A stretch of DNA of 64,000 nt, from positions 5,270,001 to 5,334,000 of the forward strand of contig CM055606.1 of NCBI GenBank assembly GCA_029379385.1. The letters run 5' to 3'. Every line of letters begins with the position of its first letter. The first letter of the stretch is position 1. A model generated the notes under the pieces. The model had not been told where the DNA came from. It saw nothing but the letters and a program-made list of their open reading frames with translations, and did no database searches. Source of the DNA: Quillaja saponaria. Its lineage: Eukaryota > Streptophyta > Magnoliopsida > Fabales > Quillajaceae. The position numbers and the translations under genes are program-made. This document shows, piece after piece, positions 11,605 to 23,628 of the stretch.

Positions 11605-14375
11605 TGATTATACCTTAATTCACATTACAAGTATACATTATAATCATCATAAATTCACATAAAGCAAATAAAGGGCCAACGAGTGACCCAACCCCGAACA
11701 ACATTATCACCCCCTACCGGGCATTTACGCGCCTGAACAACAAATTGATCTCCGTACAAAAACCATTCCACCGGGGCTGAGCACTCAATAAAAAAAAATA
11801 TTTTATCAGAATTATAATTTCTCATTCATTTTAAATCAGGGTATCCTAGGTGCACTTGGATTTTTAATTTTAGAGATAAAATCATTTTTCATAAAAACCT
11901 CACTTTGTTGGCCCTTATTAACCATAACCAATGTCAAACATAGCAATCAGTATCAAACAAACATAATTTAAATAAATTACTGAAGTATTCTACTTGCTTA
12001 TTTTCCATATATTATGCACATTCAAATAAACATATAATTTCTATACTAATCTAGCCCCTAAAAGCAGTAATTAACCACTCACCGTACTATGAATCATCTT
12101 CCTAGCTCATCCTCGAATCCTCGCGTTGTTGAAGTGATAAACATTCCTGAGCTGAAAGTCATATTTTTGAAATATTACTTGTGTTATAAACTTCATAATC
12201 ATACTCCCTTAATTACTTAAATTTAAATACCTACTCTAATACCTTCCTCGAAAGCCTATTCTTCTTAAACATTCTACCACATTCTGAGGATAAACTTAAT
12301 TTCGATTTATGTATGTATATATTATACATTCATAAACCAAGAAGTTAACATTTATTTCCATGATTTCACCATATACACCTTACAAAGGTTCAAGTGAAGT
12401 TGTTTGCTTAAAATCAATTAAGAGCTTGAACTATACCTTTTCGATATTCATCAAACCAAGTTCCACGGTCATCCTTCTTACCTGTGTTTCATTATGAATT
12501 TCTAATTTGTTATACAGTTTTAGCTCACAACTAACCACAAAGGATCATATATACTACATTTTAGTTAACATCTTTCGATTAATTTTAATCTTAATTCAAT
12601 TTCTTAATGCAAATACTCATTTTAATAAACTAATTTAAATTCCTAGAATCTCTATTACCAATAATTTCACTATTAACCTTACTTATATACTAAGTATCGA
12701 ATTCAACATTAATTTATTTTATTATTCATATTTTTCAGTCAACTAATTAATTAATGAAGTTCAAGTAATTCCGTTCCTAGACATATAATAAACTTAGTGC
12801 TCTCTGAAACATTTTTCTTAAATATTTAATGTGCCTATGTGATTCAAACTTATGTGTGTGTTATATATATATATATTCCCCAATAATATATACCTTTCAA
12901 TTAACCCTTGTATTAATCATGATCAAGTTATGGAATTTAATTTAAATCCATTACCTCCTAACTAAACAAATATTCAACTACCTATTTGTACACTATGTCG
13001 ATTCTCATGCTTTCCAGTTAAACAATTTGTTAGTGAAGCTTATGTACTCAACTTTTATGTATAACTATACATATTATTACGGTTAATACAATTTACTTAC
13101 CTTAATACACTTCTTTCTATTATTAAAATCGACTTAAATTATCTATCAAAAGTTAACTAGGAATCTAAATTATACATTCCTACTATTAACACAATTTATT
13201 TCAACTTCCTACTTCAATACCTATATACTTTAACCTTACACTTCTAATTATTCCACTTTAATTTCACCATACCCTTTTCTTAATTCTCTTATGTTCAAAT
13301 ATTTAATAATTCAACACACCTAAAGGAATTCTAACAAATCTTCAATAATCAATCTAACGCCTAAGTTAAATCAAATGCACTAAAAGTAGGAGAGATTCTA
13401 CCTCCTTTTCCCTTTTCTGCCGTGTCTAACTATGGATCCAAACCTTCCTTCTTAACTCCATAACCAAAGGCCAATAATGCATAATAAACGGTCAAACTGC
13501 TGCCCAAAATAGGAGACATCATCTTTGATTTTTGGCTGCCAATGAAACCTTTCTTAACCAGTAGTTTATCTTGCAAACCAACAGAACTAAGGACCCTCAC
13601 AATTTGCCAAATATTGTTGTGCAAACTAGCAGGACAGAGGACTCCCACAGTCATCCAACCTTGCTGAAATCAACACCCAGTCAGCTGCCTTCCACGCCAC
13701 TGCTACCTTCCAACAACTTGATGAATATATTACTGAAAAACAAGGTGAAGCAAGAAGGAAGGGAATTGACAAATAAGGAAACTGCCAAGCTTCCTCTCGG
13801 CAGACAATAGGAACCAAGCAGGGCAGCCATATAAGTTTAAACTATCCGATTTTCTGAGGGGGAGGAGTGGTTTAAATTAATAGGAGGACTGGCCTAGCTA
13901 CACCAAACGCATCACGGCAGCAAAACAAAGACTAAAAATACTAAATATATCAAGACCTCCTTCACGGTTCCAGCAGTAGCAACCTAAGGAAAAAGGAAAG
14001 TCTATGGTCTAAGGAGAAAGGGGAAGTCGGTGCAGAGAAGAAAATAAGAAAAAAATTTAAAGTTAAGGTCCATGGCTTAAAGTTGTGGTGGGAGAAATTC
14101 TAAATATATACATATATAAAAATAAATCATAACTACTCCTTATTTACTTTTCTTTTTCTCCCTTGTTTAAACTATAAATAAAATTTTCACAAGTAGAGTT
14201 CCACATCATCACATAACCAAGTGCAATTTCTTCTTATATATATACACACACCCATAATCAATCACTTAAATTTTCACTTTGCATAAAATTTTATTTTACC
14301 CAATTACAACCATTTATGTATAACAATTTTTATTTTTTTGAAATGTAAGAAAAGAAAATACATCAAGTTATAACA
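11605..14375 (-). mobile_element. Tekay/Del-like LTR, minus strand, truncated
   Basis: On the minus strand the LTR begins TGTTATAAC at 14375, directly after a polypurine tract (GTGGGAGAG, 14376-14384). It contains the family landmarks in reverse: the GAGTGCTCAGCCCCGG block near 11793-11765, AATGCCCGG near 11720, and GTTGGCCCTTT near 11670. Homology to the solo LTR at 1033-4644 continues to the GAATTAAGGTAT block near 11610 and then stops, so about 500 bp of the LTR's 3' end are missing. Small open frames at 13430-13817 lie inside this LTR and are not genes. No recognisable polyprotein remains to the right. Confidence 0.75.
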
Positions 14376-14384
14376 CTCTCCCAC

Positions 14385-14985
14385 AATTCCTTCTTCTCTT
14401 ATTGCTTTAATTATCATGTTATTTGATATATCAATAAAATTTATGCAATTGAATTTGAAGTTTTATTTCAACAAAATAAGGTGATAAAATTTTGCAATAC
14501 ATTTTATACATATATTTTACAGTGTATACAAATATTCCAAGGTGTATATTCATATTTCAAGTTATCATATGTATTACTTATTCAATTAATTTAATTTTTC
14601 TTAGCCAAAACTTTTTGTACCTTACAATATCCAATTTTCACACCAGCTTAAAACATATACTAAGTTATCACATTATAACAAATTTCATTATATTATTATT
14701 TAATTAATTTTTTTATGTATTTATTATTTTATAATTAGCATTTGCACATATATACAATCGAATGATACACTTTTGTTAGATGAGACAATTCACAAAATAA
14801 TGAAAACATCATTGTACTATTTTTGTCTATATATACAAACCTTATTTAATTATTGTATAATTTATATGGATAATTAATATAAAATTAGAATGCAATGAAT
14901 ATATATAATTTGATTATTATCCTTAATGAGTTACATAATTGGTAAAGAGTTACTAGAAAAGGATTATTAATCTAATTAATAATGA
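14385..14985. other. Very AT-rich spacer, no gene
   Basis: Low-complexity AT-rich sequence. It lies where the internal region of the minus-strand LTR element should be, but I see no gag or pol remnant. Confidence 0.4.
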
Positions 14986-14989
14986 CTAG

Positions 14990-15326
14990 CTAAGATATCA
15001 TCTATGTGGCTGACTTGTAAAAAGATGATCTTTTGGACCTATGAAAACTCTGATACCAAAATTAACATTTGATTAGAGTTTAAAGCTGAAAAGCTGTAAA
15101 GAGTATGGTTTGAGAGAACAATCTGTCTTTCCTTTAAGGTTTTAAGCCCCTTTATATATGAGCTTATGCTAGAGTATTAATCACATTAATAATGACGTCT
15201 ATTATATAATAATAGACGATAATGACACATGATATAATATTAATAGGAATTTATGGTGATAGTTAAGATTCAGATTAGTCTGCTACACTTTAACTATACC
15301 ATGTGTAATATTATTAGATTGGAACA
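14990..15326 (-). mobile_element. LTR fragment related to the 48729-57805 element
   Basis: The reverse complement starts TGTTCCAATC at 15326 and shows the same order of blocks as the LTR at 57276-57805: GACTAATCTGAAT, CATTATCGTCTATTATTAT, AGACGTCATTATTAATGTGA, TATATAAAGGGGCTTAAAAC (a TATA-like promoter block), then AGCTTTTCAGCTT and GGTATCAGAGTTTTC. It is clearly diverged. The 3' end of the LTR was not placed and no target duplication was found. Confidence 0.65.
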
Positions 15327-15689
15327 ATCTTGTATTACACTTTCAAAATAGCAAGATCTGCATTCATAAATAAAGGATCTTAAACAATGTCATTATCATC
15401 TTGAAATTGCCAAAATTGTTATACTTAAATCTAAAACAATTCATAAAACAACTTCAACAAACAATTTTATATATAAAAATTACATTAATTATTGTCATAA
15501 TAAAACTAGCAACCATTGTTTCTATATAAAACACGATAAATTTCACTTTTACCATATCTCGACAACCCAACCCATGTGCCCTAAGACCTCACTTGATTGT
15601 GTTTCATTCAATAGATTCATTTCTTTACTTGTTCAAATCGACATGTTATATATAGCCCAACAGCTACATATTTGTGAGATTTATAAAAT
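15327..15689. other. No gene seen
   Basis: AT-rich, no recognisable frame. It probably belongs to the 3' side of the decayed gene at 15690-16257. Confidence 0.35.
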
Positions 15690-16257
15690 ACATCATTCCA
15701 ACCTATCTTTCTTGCCTTCCTTGAACTTTTCGATATCATGAACAAGAAATTTCAGTATCAAATAACACCAATTAGACTCTTCTATACAATCCACACCCTT
15801 ACATATCAACATATGATGTTTATTTGGGTATGAACTGCCACAATGGACTATGGCAGCCAGCCGCAAACAATATGAACTTCATTTTGAAATCATTAATTGA
15901 AATTTCATAAGTCAACAAACTACTTTCTAATTCACCAATTGTATGTTCTTCACCAATAATTTTATCATCCCAATCAACGGCATTCTCTCCAACATCAATT
16001 AAACTTACATCTATTTCAGAACCACAATTTAGGATCTATAATATAAGTCTAACATGATCAGTCTTGACTTTAAAGTTCCTAAATAGTAATTTTAAACAAC
16101 ATTTCTTTATGTCAAATCGCTCAACAAGCCACATGTATAAATCAATTCTTAACTGAGTGCACTTTAATTGAAGCAAACCACCAAATCCAAATGATCTTAC
16201 AGCATCCTTCCTATTGTCTAAGTGTGATGCCAAGCAAATTACACCATGCAAAATCAT
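15690..16257 (-). pseudogene. Fragment of an uncharacterised plant protein (copy 1)
   Basis: Minus-strand frames join into a recognisable plant-specific protein segment: DNRKDAVRSFGFGGLLQLKC, then LRIDLYMWLVERFDIKKCCL (16195-16090), a middle part with HTIGELESSLL and FKMKFILFAAGC (about 15950-15880), then NWCYLILKFLVHDIEKFKEG near 15770-15710. The reading frame changes at least twice and contains stops. Plant proteins with this layout are often annotated as uncharacterised, some carrying a C-terminal Ulp1-like cysteine protease, and are often mobilised by Mutator-like elements. I do not see the protease part or Mutator ends here. A second copy, about as decayed, lies at 36270-37010. Confidence 0.6.
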
Positions 16258-18222
16258 AATAAATTTTGGGATTAATCTATATAAATAAAAAACATCAATT
16301 TAATTAATTTTCATATATCTACATCAATATTAATTAAAATTGCTAATTATGACTAAATAAAAAAAAAATTAATAACTTCAAAACCTTCGGTAAGATCTAT
16401 CATAGTCCCATCTAGTCCAATACTTGAATTAATTCTTGGTGGGTTTCAATGCTTACTTTAAATGACATCACTGCTATAACCCTTATAATTCGATATTGCA
16501 ATGCTTGGAACATTGGATGTAATAATGTTAAGTTTGAAGCAACTAAAACTTTCAGTTATTAAAATAAATAAATAATTGATATATATGTGTACATAAATAT
16601 AACTAGAACAAATATAAACCATAAATTTTAACCAATAGTTCTAATCCAATACCATAAAAATCTAATTTTAGATATAATGTTTAACTTTTAGGTATGAAAA
16701 ATAACTAAACACATAAGCAAAATAAATTAATAAATAATGCAATTAAACATGTGCATATACGTGTCTGTATAATTGAAGGAGGAATTTATACCACACAATT
16801 TTCTAAACCATTTGACTTTGACCCTATTATTTTAAAATTTTATCTTATTTCATTAATTTTAATTTTTTTTTATTAGTCTATTTTCTTATTCTATCCGATT
16901 TTTCCTACAATCCATTGTCTCTGTTTTCTTTTATTTTCTTGGGCTTCTTGAATCTTCTACTTGGTGCCCTGCTTCTTGAAAGTTCGATTGATGCTTTATT
17001 TTTTTTCTTTGGTTCTGCCATGGGAGCTTTCTTTGCTTCCTTTATTGGGCTGTGAAGCCCTCTTTACTTCACTTTCATAGTTTCACTTTCCCTCTCCTCT
17101 CCAACCCTAGTAAACTTTAAATAAATACTTGAAACTTAATAACTTTAGATTTTTGTAATTAAAATGTTATAACTTATAAAATGGAAAAACAAAATAATAT
17201 TTGAAAAATTTAATTGCAACTCTGGAACTTGTGGTTGAGCCAACGACATAAGTGAAAGCAAGAGGAAGTGACGAGTAAAATCGGTAAACAATATGTGGTT
17301 AACTGCCACCCTTTGGTTACTAGATTATTATATATAATTATATATATTTTTGAATAGATGTTATATGGAAAAATAAGCATGTGTAGTGTTTCATTGAGTT
17401 TTTTGAATTATGTTTGATGTTTGAAATAATTTGTGGTTGATAAAGGCCAACGAAGTGAATTTTTCTCCGATATAATTTTTATATCCACAATTGAAATCCA
17501 GGTGCACCTAGGATATTCTGATCTAAGATATGTTGATTATGATAAGTGTTTTAAATATTTGGGTGCTCAGACCCTATAGGATGGATTATGTATGGTGCAG
17601 GCTAAAAAAATGCCCAGTGGGAGGATATCTGTTAATTGACTATATACATGTGTTGAGTGATGCTAGTACTATTTGAGTACATTTTTTCACTCACTGAGTT
17701 TATAGGACTCACCCTTCTTTTGTTGATATTTTTTTTAGTAACAGGATCTTAAAGGATATTAATTACTGATATTGAGCTTGCCGAGTGATTAGTGGCAAAG
17801 TATTCTTTCAGGATCACCTACTTGAAGTCATGAGATGAAGAGTTTGTAGTCACTTTAGGGCTTGGTTTATAAAGTTTGAGTTGTGAGACTTTATGTTTAA
17901 TTGATTTTTTTTTTCTTTTATGTGGACGGAGCAGAGTTTCTTGTTGTTTTTGTTGTTGTTATTGTATAAAAACAGGAATATATTTTATTTATATTATATG
18001 AGCATGTTCCACTTTTTCAGGGAATCTCTGCCGAAATTTTCAGTAAATGTTATGTGTTCAATAACAAGTCTATGTTTTCAATTTAATTTAGTAAAGCTTT
18101 TCTTAGTTTTAAATATAATTGTTTGAGGGTCATATGTGTTCAGATGTGGTAAAGTAAGAGTTACAGAGGGTTGATTATCCATTCTTCCGGCTAGTCATAC
18201 TTCCCTGTGGAGTGTGACAAGT

Positions 18223-18241
18223 TGGTATCAGATCCTGGTTT
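18223..18241 (+). other. Primer-binding site (initiator Met tRNA type)
   Basis: TGGTATCAGATCCTGGTTT lies a few bases after the LTR end at 18219. It closely matches the usual plant LTR-retrotransposon site complementary to the 3' end of initiator methionine tRNA. Confidence 0.85.
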
Positions 18242-19009
18242 AGAGGTCTATGACTGTAAATATGGGACATTGTTGATTTTTTTTTCGCATGTTGTCTGGG
18301 GGTTATGTGGACTTAATGACACATTCTAATTCATCTTGAAACTTCAAGTTGTGATTCCCTAACATATTATCCTTGCCCTTATACGATAAATATAAGTGGA
18401 ATTCGTTTATACTTGTTTAGACACGATGATACGTGGTGGTCGTGTTATGAGTTGTGTGAGATAACAGAATATTGACTTCGGTTAGGAGTCTACCAATCTT
18501 TAGGTGCTTTTAACAAGAAATTTAGGTCATAGAAGATTACAGATGATTTAGTTGAAATCTTAGTTCAGCAACAGTAACCTTAATATATGTCCTCCTAATA
18601 CAGAGAAATATACAACATTTTACGATACTTTTTGTAGTAAATTTGAGTGTGTTTTGATGTAGAATAAAAAGTTAAGTTCGAGAGTTATAGAACCTTTTTA
18701 AATGTTAAATTAAATTAGAATATGATATGATTATAACCATGGATTAGGGCTTAGGTGTTTCATTATCAGAGAGGCACAGCGGAACTGTGGTGGGCCCATA
18801 ACCCACAGGTTCTAAGAGATAAAAGTGGATAAGAACCTAATGTGTGAGAAATAATTAGAGGCAAGTATAAATAGACTAGTCCGTAAACTTTGATCAATCC
18901 TTTGGTGAAAACCAAGAAACAAGAAACCACATGAAAAACCGTAGTTACACTAAAAAAATTTACATGTATCCTTTGTGTTGAAATTTAGGTTTCTTTTAAG
19001 GGAAGAGAT

Positions 19010-19064
19010 TGTTATAACCCTCATAATCCGATATTGCAACGTTAGGAATATTGGACGTAATCAA
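19010..19064 (+). repeat. Truncated 3' LTR start
   Basis: TGTTATAACCCTCATAATCC and the next 35 bases match the 5' LTR start at 16472. It is preceded by a polypurine tract (AAGGGAAGAGAT, 18998-19009). Homology stops at about 19064. Confidence 0.8.
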
Positions 19065-19639
19065 CTGTCATACAAACTTTGAAGTGTAGCACAACATACT
19101 CCAATTATAAACCTTGACTGTAAATCTAATTCAGGTTTATTTTTATTGAATTGCTTTCCTATTTATCGTCGAATTAAATTTATTTACTAGTGGATGACGA
19201 AAAACTTTAATAGGTTTTTATAGTTGTAACATACCCAAACTTATGATAGTTCAAAATTTGGAGCATATACTATTGCTAATGCTTTATAATTTTATTGATA
19301 GGTGGTCAACTGTCATTGTTGACCATGGAGTGAGTTTGTTATTATGATATCTAGGTTGTATGATCTAAAGTACTTTTTTATTATGATATTCATATGAGAG
19401 TTAAATACATATTTTTCAGGTAATGAACCATTATCTTGTATTCTGAGATATCCACAACTAATTATAGTCTGAGAAGGGAATCAATTACTTTAATTCAAAT
19501 CGATTTATTCAAAGATAGAGAGACCAATGGTGATTGAAAGTCTTCGTAATATACAATGGAAACAAATAAAGTAAGTTTTACCTAAAATTACTGGTATTAT
19601 TTGATTTATGACAATTTCACTTTCGTTTACACATTTTAG
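19065..19639. other. No gene assigned; possible first exons of the B3 fragment
   Basis: AT-rich. It lies directly upstream of the B3-like exon at 19640 and may hold decayed upstream exons or introns of the same gene, but no frame is clear. Confidence 0.3.
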
Positions 19640-19980
19640 AGAATTCCTACTGCTTTTGTCAAGTAATACTTGTATGTCGAGCCAACTATTGTTGGATTGA
19701 CAATAGGAGGTCTTGTATGGGATGTGAATTATCTTATTATTGTCATGGTTCAAGTAATTGTCTGAATGGTGGTTTAGCAATGTTTGCAAAGCTTCATGGC
19801 ATAAAAGGTGGAGAAAGATGTTTGTTCTAGCTAATTGATAAAGACAATTACATATTTAAAGTTACAAATGAGGGCATTCCAGAATCAGAAAGATCCAAAT
19901 CATGTGGGTCCAGATCCGTTAGTACCAAGTCAGTGGTTTCTAAAGCTCAGTGTTTGAAAAAAAGTTCTTCCAAATGACGT
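19640..19980 (+). pseudogene. B3 DNA-binding domain exon remnant (REM-like), fragment 1
   Basis: An acceptor-like CATTTTAG ends at 19639. The following frame reads IPTAFVK, then PTIVGLTIGGLVWDV, and after a frame change LNGGLAMFAKLHGIKGGERC (near 19760-19820), then LIDKDNYIFKV. This is the second half of a plant B3 domain, with the usual chain of a Trp-containing strand (VWDV), a glycine-rich W/F-F turn, a basic or glycine turn before the Cys-Leu-Phe strand, and a final FKV strand. B3 proteins of the REM/VRN1 type bind DNA in the nucleus. It is broken by stops (after FVK, after CLF) and a frameshift near 19755. Confidence 0.65.
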
Positions 19981-20640
19981 GGTTTGCAAGGTTCTCAATA
20001 GATAGAAATGAACTAAAGAGTCATCCAATCTTATATTAAGCTTTAACAATTAAGTTATTTTTGTGAAGTTGGTATGAATGATCAACTTTGTTAAGATTAA
20101 AGCCCATTCTTATTTCAGTCTGTGTTCTATAGTAGTACAAGGGCAGAAATTGTAGTTATTCTAATAGTACGATGCCATTATCAACACAACAACACATAAT
20201 ATCTATTGTTGTAGATGATTGGCGCATGTTGTCCCATCTTTAAAAAAGTAATTTTGTGTTTAGATTTGCCAGATTTATTTAAAGATAAAGCAAATTTGAA
20301 GCGTAGTTATTTAGGAGTAAGGAGTAAGGGGTATTTTCTGTTTGTATGGAGCAATGTCATTCTGTAATAAGGGCATTAGCAATTTGTTTAATGGGCACGA
20401 TCTGGCTAGGAGTGGGTTAATTCATAAGGAATTGGCAAAATGTAGGAAATATAGTTTTTGAACTAGTAACTGAGTTAGCAGAATTAGGAAAGCTAAGGAA
20501 GTTTATGTTGGATATTTGAGTGCCTCTGTATTGGATGTTTATGTGGAGATTAACTGCAGTTGATTTTCATTGATTGATTCAGCTGCAAACCTAATGTGCA
20601 TAAACTCTTTAGCATTTCCTATATTCAACATCTCCCAGTT

Positions 20641-20824
20641 CAGTTGTTACATTCTTAGCTATAGTTGTGTTGTTATTTGGACCTTTAAGGAAATTATCAA
20701 CTTGGTTCAGTTGTTACATTATCAATTATAGCTGTGTTGGTATTTGGACATTTAAGGAAATTATTAACACGGTTAAGCTGTTACTTTATTATCTACAACT
20801 GTGTTGGTATTTAGACATTTAAGG
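20641..20824 (+). repeat. Tandem repeat, about 67-bp unit, 2.7 copies
   Basis: Three consecutive units start near 20641, 20708 and 20776, each with a CAGTTGTTACATT-like start, then TATAG(C/T)TGTGTTG(G/T)TATTT, then GGAC(A/C)TTTAAGGAAATTAT. The third is cut short after TTTAAGG. Confidence 0.85.
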
Positions 20825-22776
20825 AAGAATATATACATCATTCAAATATAATTTATAAATAAAATTGTTTAGGAATAGTGTCGAATAAGTCAAAAAGTCA
20901 AAAGATTTGACAAATGGAGCTTTAAAGGAGTCAAACTTTGATACTCTACTAAAAAGTACATGACTCCAACCATAAGACCAAATAACATGTTTAACTCCCA
21001 ATTTTAATATTACACTTATGTTGGTATTAGTGAATTGATTTAAAATAAAAAACTAGACCCTACCTGGGTTATGGCTTGCACCTCAAATGGATCTGCTACT
21101 AATTGAAACTAACATTTATCGACTGGCAACAAACCAAGCAAAGCGATAAAAACACTCAAGGCAATCCATTTCAAATAGTGATGATAGTGATAATATTGTC
21201 ACAGTTTTACAGTTGTTAACAATTTTATATCAAAATTGTAGCGATAAATTATATGTTATTCATTGAAATGGACTACGTTAATTTAATATAATTATTAATT
21301 TTGATATAATTAATTTCATAATAAAAATGTATTTCTAAAATTAGTAGGAAAATGATGGTTCGTGTCATGAGATTGACATATTCAATGATCTTTATGGTTT
21401 AAATCAATACTTATATCACTTGTATTCTTAAATAAGAGCTTCTTTATAAGTGACCTACATTGCATAACTGATTACCCGTCCTATTTGCAATTCCTACATT
21501 ACTGCTAATTTTTCTTATTTATTCTATTATTAACAATTATAATATGGTCAACTTAAATATAAATAAATAACTTAATATATATAACACCCGAAGATATAGA
21601 CACAAACAAATATGATAATAAATTCAGAGAATGGCGGGAGAATGATAGAGTAAAATGAAAATTGTAGTTAAATTAGAAGAATTAAAACTATAATTTAGGC
21701 TAAGATGTCCACCTGAATTTAGTGTTATTGGGCTCCATCACGACTGTAACGAGTTGAACCCTAAGCTAAAAACTGTTTCGAGATAGTGTACACATTATAC
21801 ATTCACACCTTAACCAGTTGTCTTTATTGATGATACAATTTTCTAAAGAAGACGTATCGATTGATAGTTTCTCGAGGTTCAAGTATTGCAAAGTACTCAC
21901 TTGTTATGGTTACACAATCGACCAAGTTTGGATCATTCGAGTTCGGGGTTGTTTGGGCTCCTCTTTTGGTATGTTTACCATTTTCACCAATTTAAATTTT
22001 CAATATCCTTTTGTTATAGAATTACAAGTTCCCAAACCTGATAACATCTATAGTATCCATTGAAGTGTGAATTAATTTTGCTTACAAGGATGCAAGTGTG
22101 AAATTTATTCATTTATTATTGGAATTAAGGGTATATCTAAGAAGATAATATTATTGAATTATATCTCAATTTTTTATAAAATCATGAGTAATGAAGGAGA
22201 AAATTTCAATGTAAAATTATAATGACAATAGGTAGGATACTGCTTATGTAATAACAGCAAGTATACGAGTGTTATAAATAACTTACGAATAATATGCAAA
22301 TTTCACGTAAGTCTGCAATGTCAACATGTAAGAAGGGAGGAGTTTATAATGATAAAAAAAGAATGTCTAGTGAGTACTAGCATCTAATTGTAGCATTGAT
22401 AAAATTAATTAATATGAGATAACCTCATAAAACTTGCTAACTAAATGCCTTGCAAAATACAACTAATTATAGCAACTTGAAAAATAGCCTCATATGATCT
22501 TATACATTCACTAAATTACAAATTTACTTTTTTGTCATGTACTTTCATACATAATAAGTTCCTCCATTCATGATGTGCTATTAAAGAATGTTCAAGTAGA
22601 TGAAGGGATGAGATAATTAGAGTATGACAATAATTGTTGTTGGACTTATTTGTTTAAGCACATAGTTGAGTCTTATGGAATACATAGGATTAGTAGATTA
22701 CAAATGAGAAAACAATATACAACAATTCAAAAAGGTAGGTATGGAAACACAAATAAAGCTCATTAAATGAAAAAAA

Positions 22777-22782
<6 letters not shown>

Positions 22783-22813
<31 letters not shown>
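22783..22813. repeat. TA dinucleotide microsatellite
   Basis: An uninterrupted run of TA/AT units. Similar runs occur at about 32829-32852, 41644-41673 and 56047-56072. The apparent Ile-Tyr-rich frame over this site is an artefact of the repeat. Confidence 0.9.
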
Positions 22814-22817
<4 letters not shown>

Positions 22818-23097
22818 GAAAGACAAGTTAATCTCAGTCATAGAAGCATGGAGAAACTAAATACTAACATGAAACATGCATATCATTATGTGTGCTTGAT
22901 TCCTTTATTCATACACATAAATTTTACAAACTATTACAGCAAATGCTTATTTTACCTTTATAATATTCATCTTGTGATTCTCGTTATGTAAATTTATGGA
23001 TTTGGAATTGTTATGAAGAATATGCTAATTGTTCATATAATGATTGTGCGTTGGTGGTAGGCTTTTGTTATTTTCATTTTGCAGTGTAGTTGTTGCA

Positions 23098-23628
23098 ATC
23101 ATGTTGAATGACGATGTGCCAAAATTTCTCCAGTTATTATTATCCTATCATTTCGAAATTGATAAGATTGTGAGTAATTTATTTTATCATGTTTGATGGT
23201 ATTTTACATAACATGATATATTTAAAATTTACTTAATTTTTTTTGTTAAATCTCCATTTTTTTAATTTCGCATAGAGTCTACCTCTAGCTTCATTAACCA
23301 TTATTGTGAACAAGTGGGTAATTATGTGACACTGAAGTTTTTTGACCAAAAGGAATGGTCAGTTGAAATTTTTATCAAGAAGACTGGTAGTTCATTGTGG
23401 GGCTTCCAACTTCTTTTTGATTGGAGATTAGCGAGGTCTTCAAATATTAGAATGCCTAAAGTCAATACTTTGTTGTTTTGTTTCTCCCATTCTCTGTTTC
23501 ATGTCATTGTTTTCAACCAATCTACAACGTCAATACCTTACAGTAAATTACGTGAGGTGTTAAGCAATAACTTTAATGACATTAGCTCGACAAGTTACTC
23601 AAATTCTGCATTAACACCAAGTTCATAA
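23098..23628 (+). pseudogene. B3 domain gene remnant (REM/VRN1-like), fragment 2
   Basis: A first piece near 23102-23168 reads DVPKFLQLLLSYHFEIDKI, corresponding to the first strand and loop of a B3 domain and ending at a GTGAGT-like donor. The second piece, after an acceptor-like CGCATAG near 23276, reads FINHYCEQVGNYVTLKF, DQKEWSVEIFIKK, a degenerate middle, and FHVIVFNQSTTSIPY. The order of strands and the closing F-H-V-I-V-F strand are those of a plant B3 domain. Expected residues around the W-x-x-F turn are altered (WGFQLLFDW), so it is probably non-functional. It lies 3 kb from fragment 1, and both may come from one multi-B3 gene or from neighbouring duplicates. Confidence 0.65.

Larger units (their letters stand above)
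16472..19064 (+). mobile_element. Internally deleted Tekay/Del-like element
   Basis: 5' LTR 16472-18219 (starts TGCTATAACCC, ends GTGTGACA), a primer-binding site, an interior of only about 790 bp, a polypurine tract, and the first 55 bp of a 3' LTR (19010-19064). The 5' LTR has the family landmarks (GGTGCTCAG near 17570, AAAATGCCCAGTGGG near 17610, GGCTAGTCATAC near 18189) but is only 1.75 kb, so it carries deletions. The interior keeps the start of gag (near 18425-18600, ending in a DLVEILVQQQ-like block), then jumps to the end of pol (CTAGTCCGTAAACTTTGATC at 18879-18898, identical in part to 32527-32543 of the complete element). Most of gag-pol is lost and the element is dead. Confidence 0.8.
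19990..23090. other. Long AT-rich stretch, no gene recognised
   Basis: I see no convincing gene. Besides the tandem repeat at 20641 and the TA microsatellite at 22783 there are only short chance frames. The frame at 21818-22063 has no family signature. The sequence around 21580-22060 (ATAACACCCGAAGATATAG, then a GAGTTGAACCCTAAGC block) has the style of LTR sequence but could not be tied to any element here. Confidence 0.4.

Noticed and set aside
13430..13817. Three overlapping open frames of 60-80 codons on both strands
   Set aside because: They lie inside the minus-strand Tekay-like LTR, have no family signature, and overlap each other; GC-richer LTR sequence explains the openness.
14492..14707. 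Plus frame of 71 codons rich in Ile/Phe/Tyr that looks like a membrane protein
   Set aside because: Pure AT-rich composition gives such hydrophobic frames by chance; no start context or family signature. The same holds for 17920-18126 in an LTR.
22767..22991. Plus frame beginning with a run of Ile-Tyr
   Set aside because: Created by the TA microsatellite; no family match.
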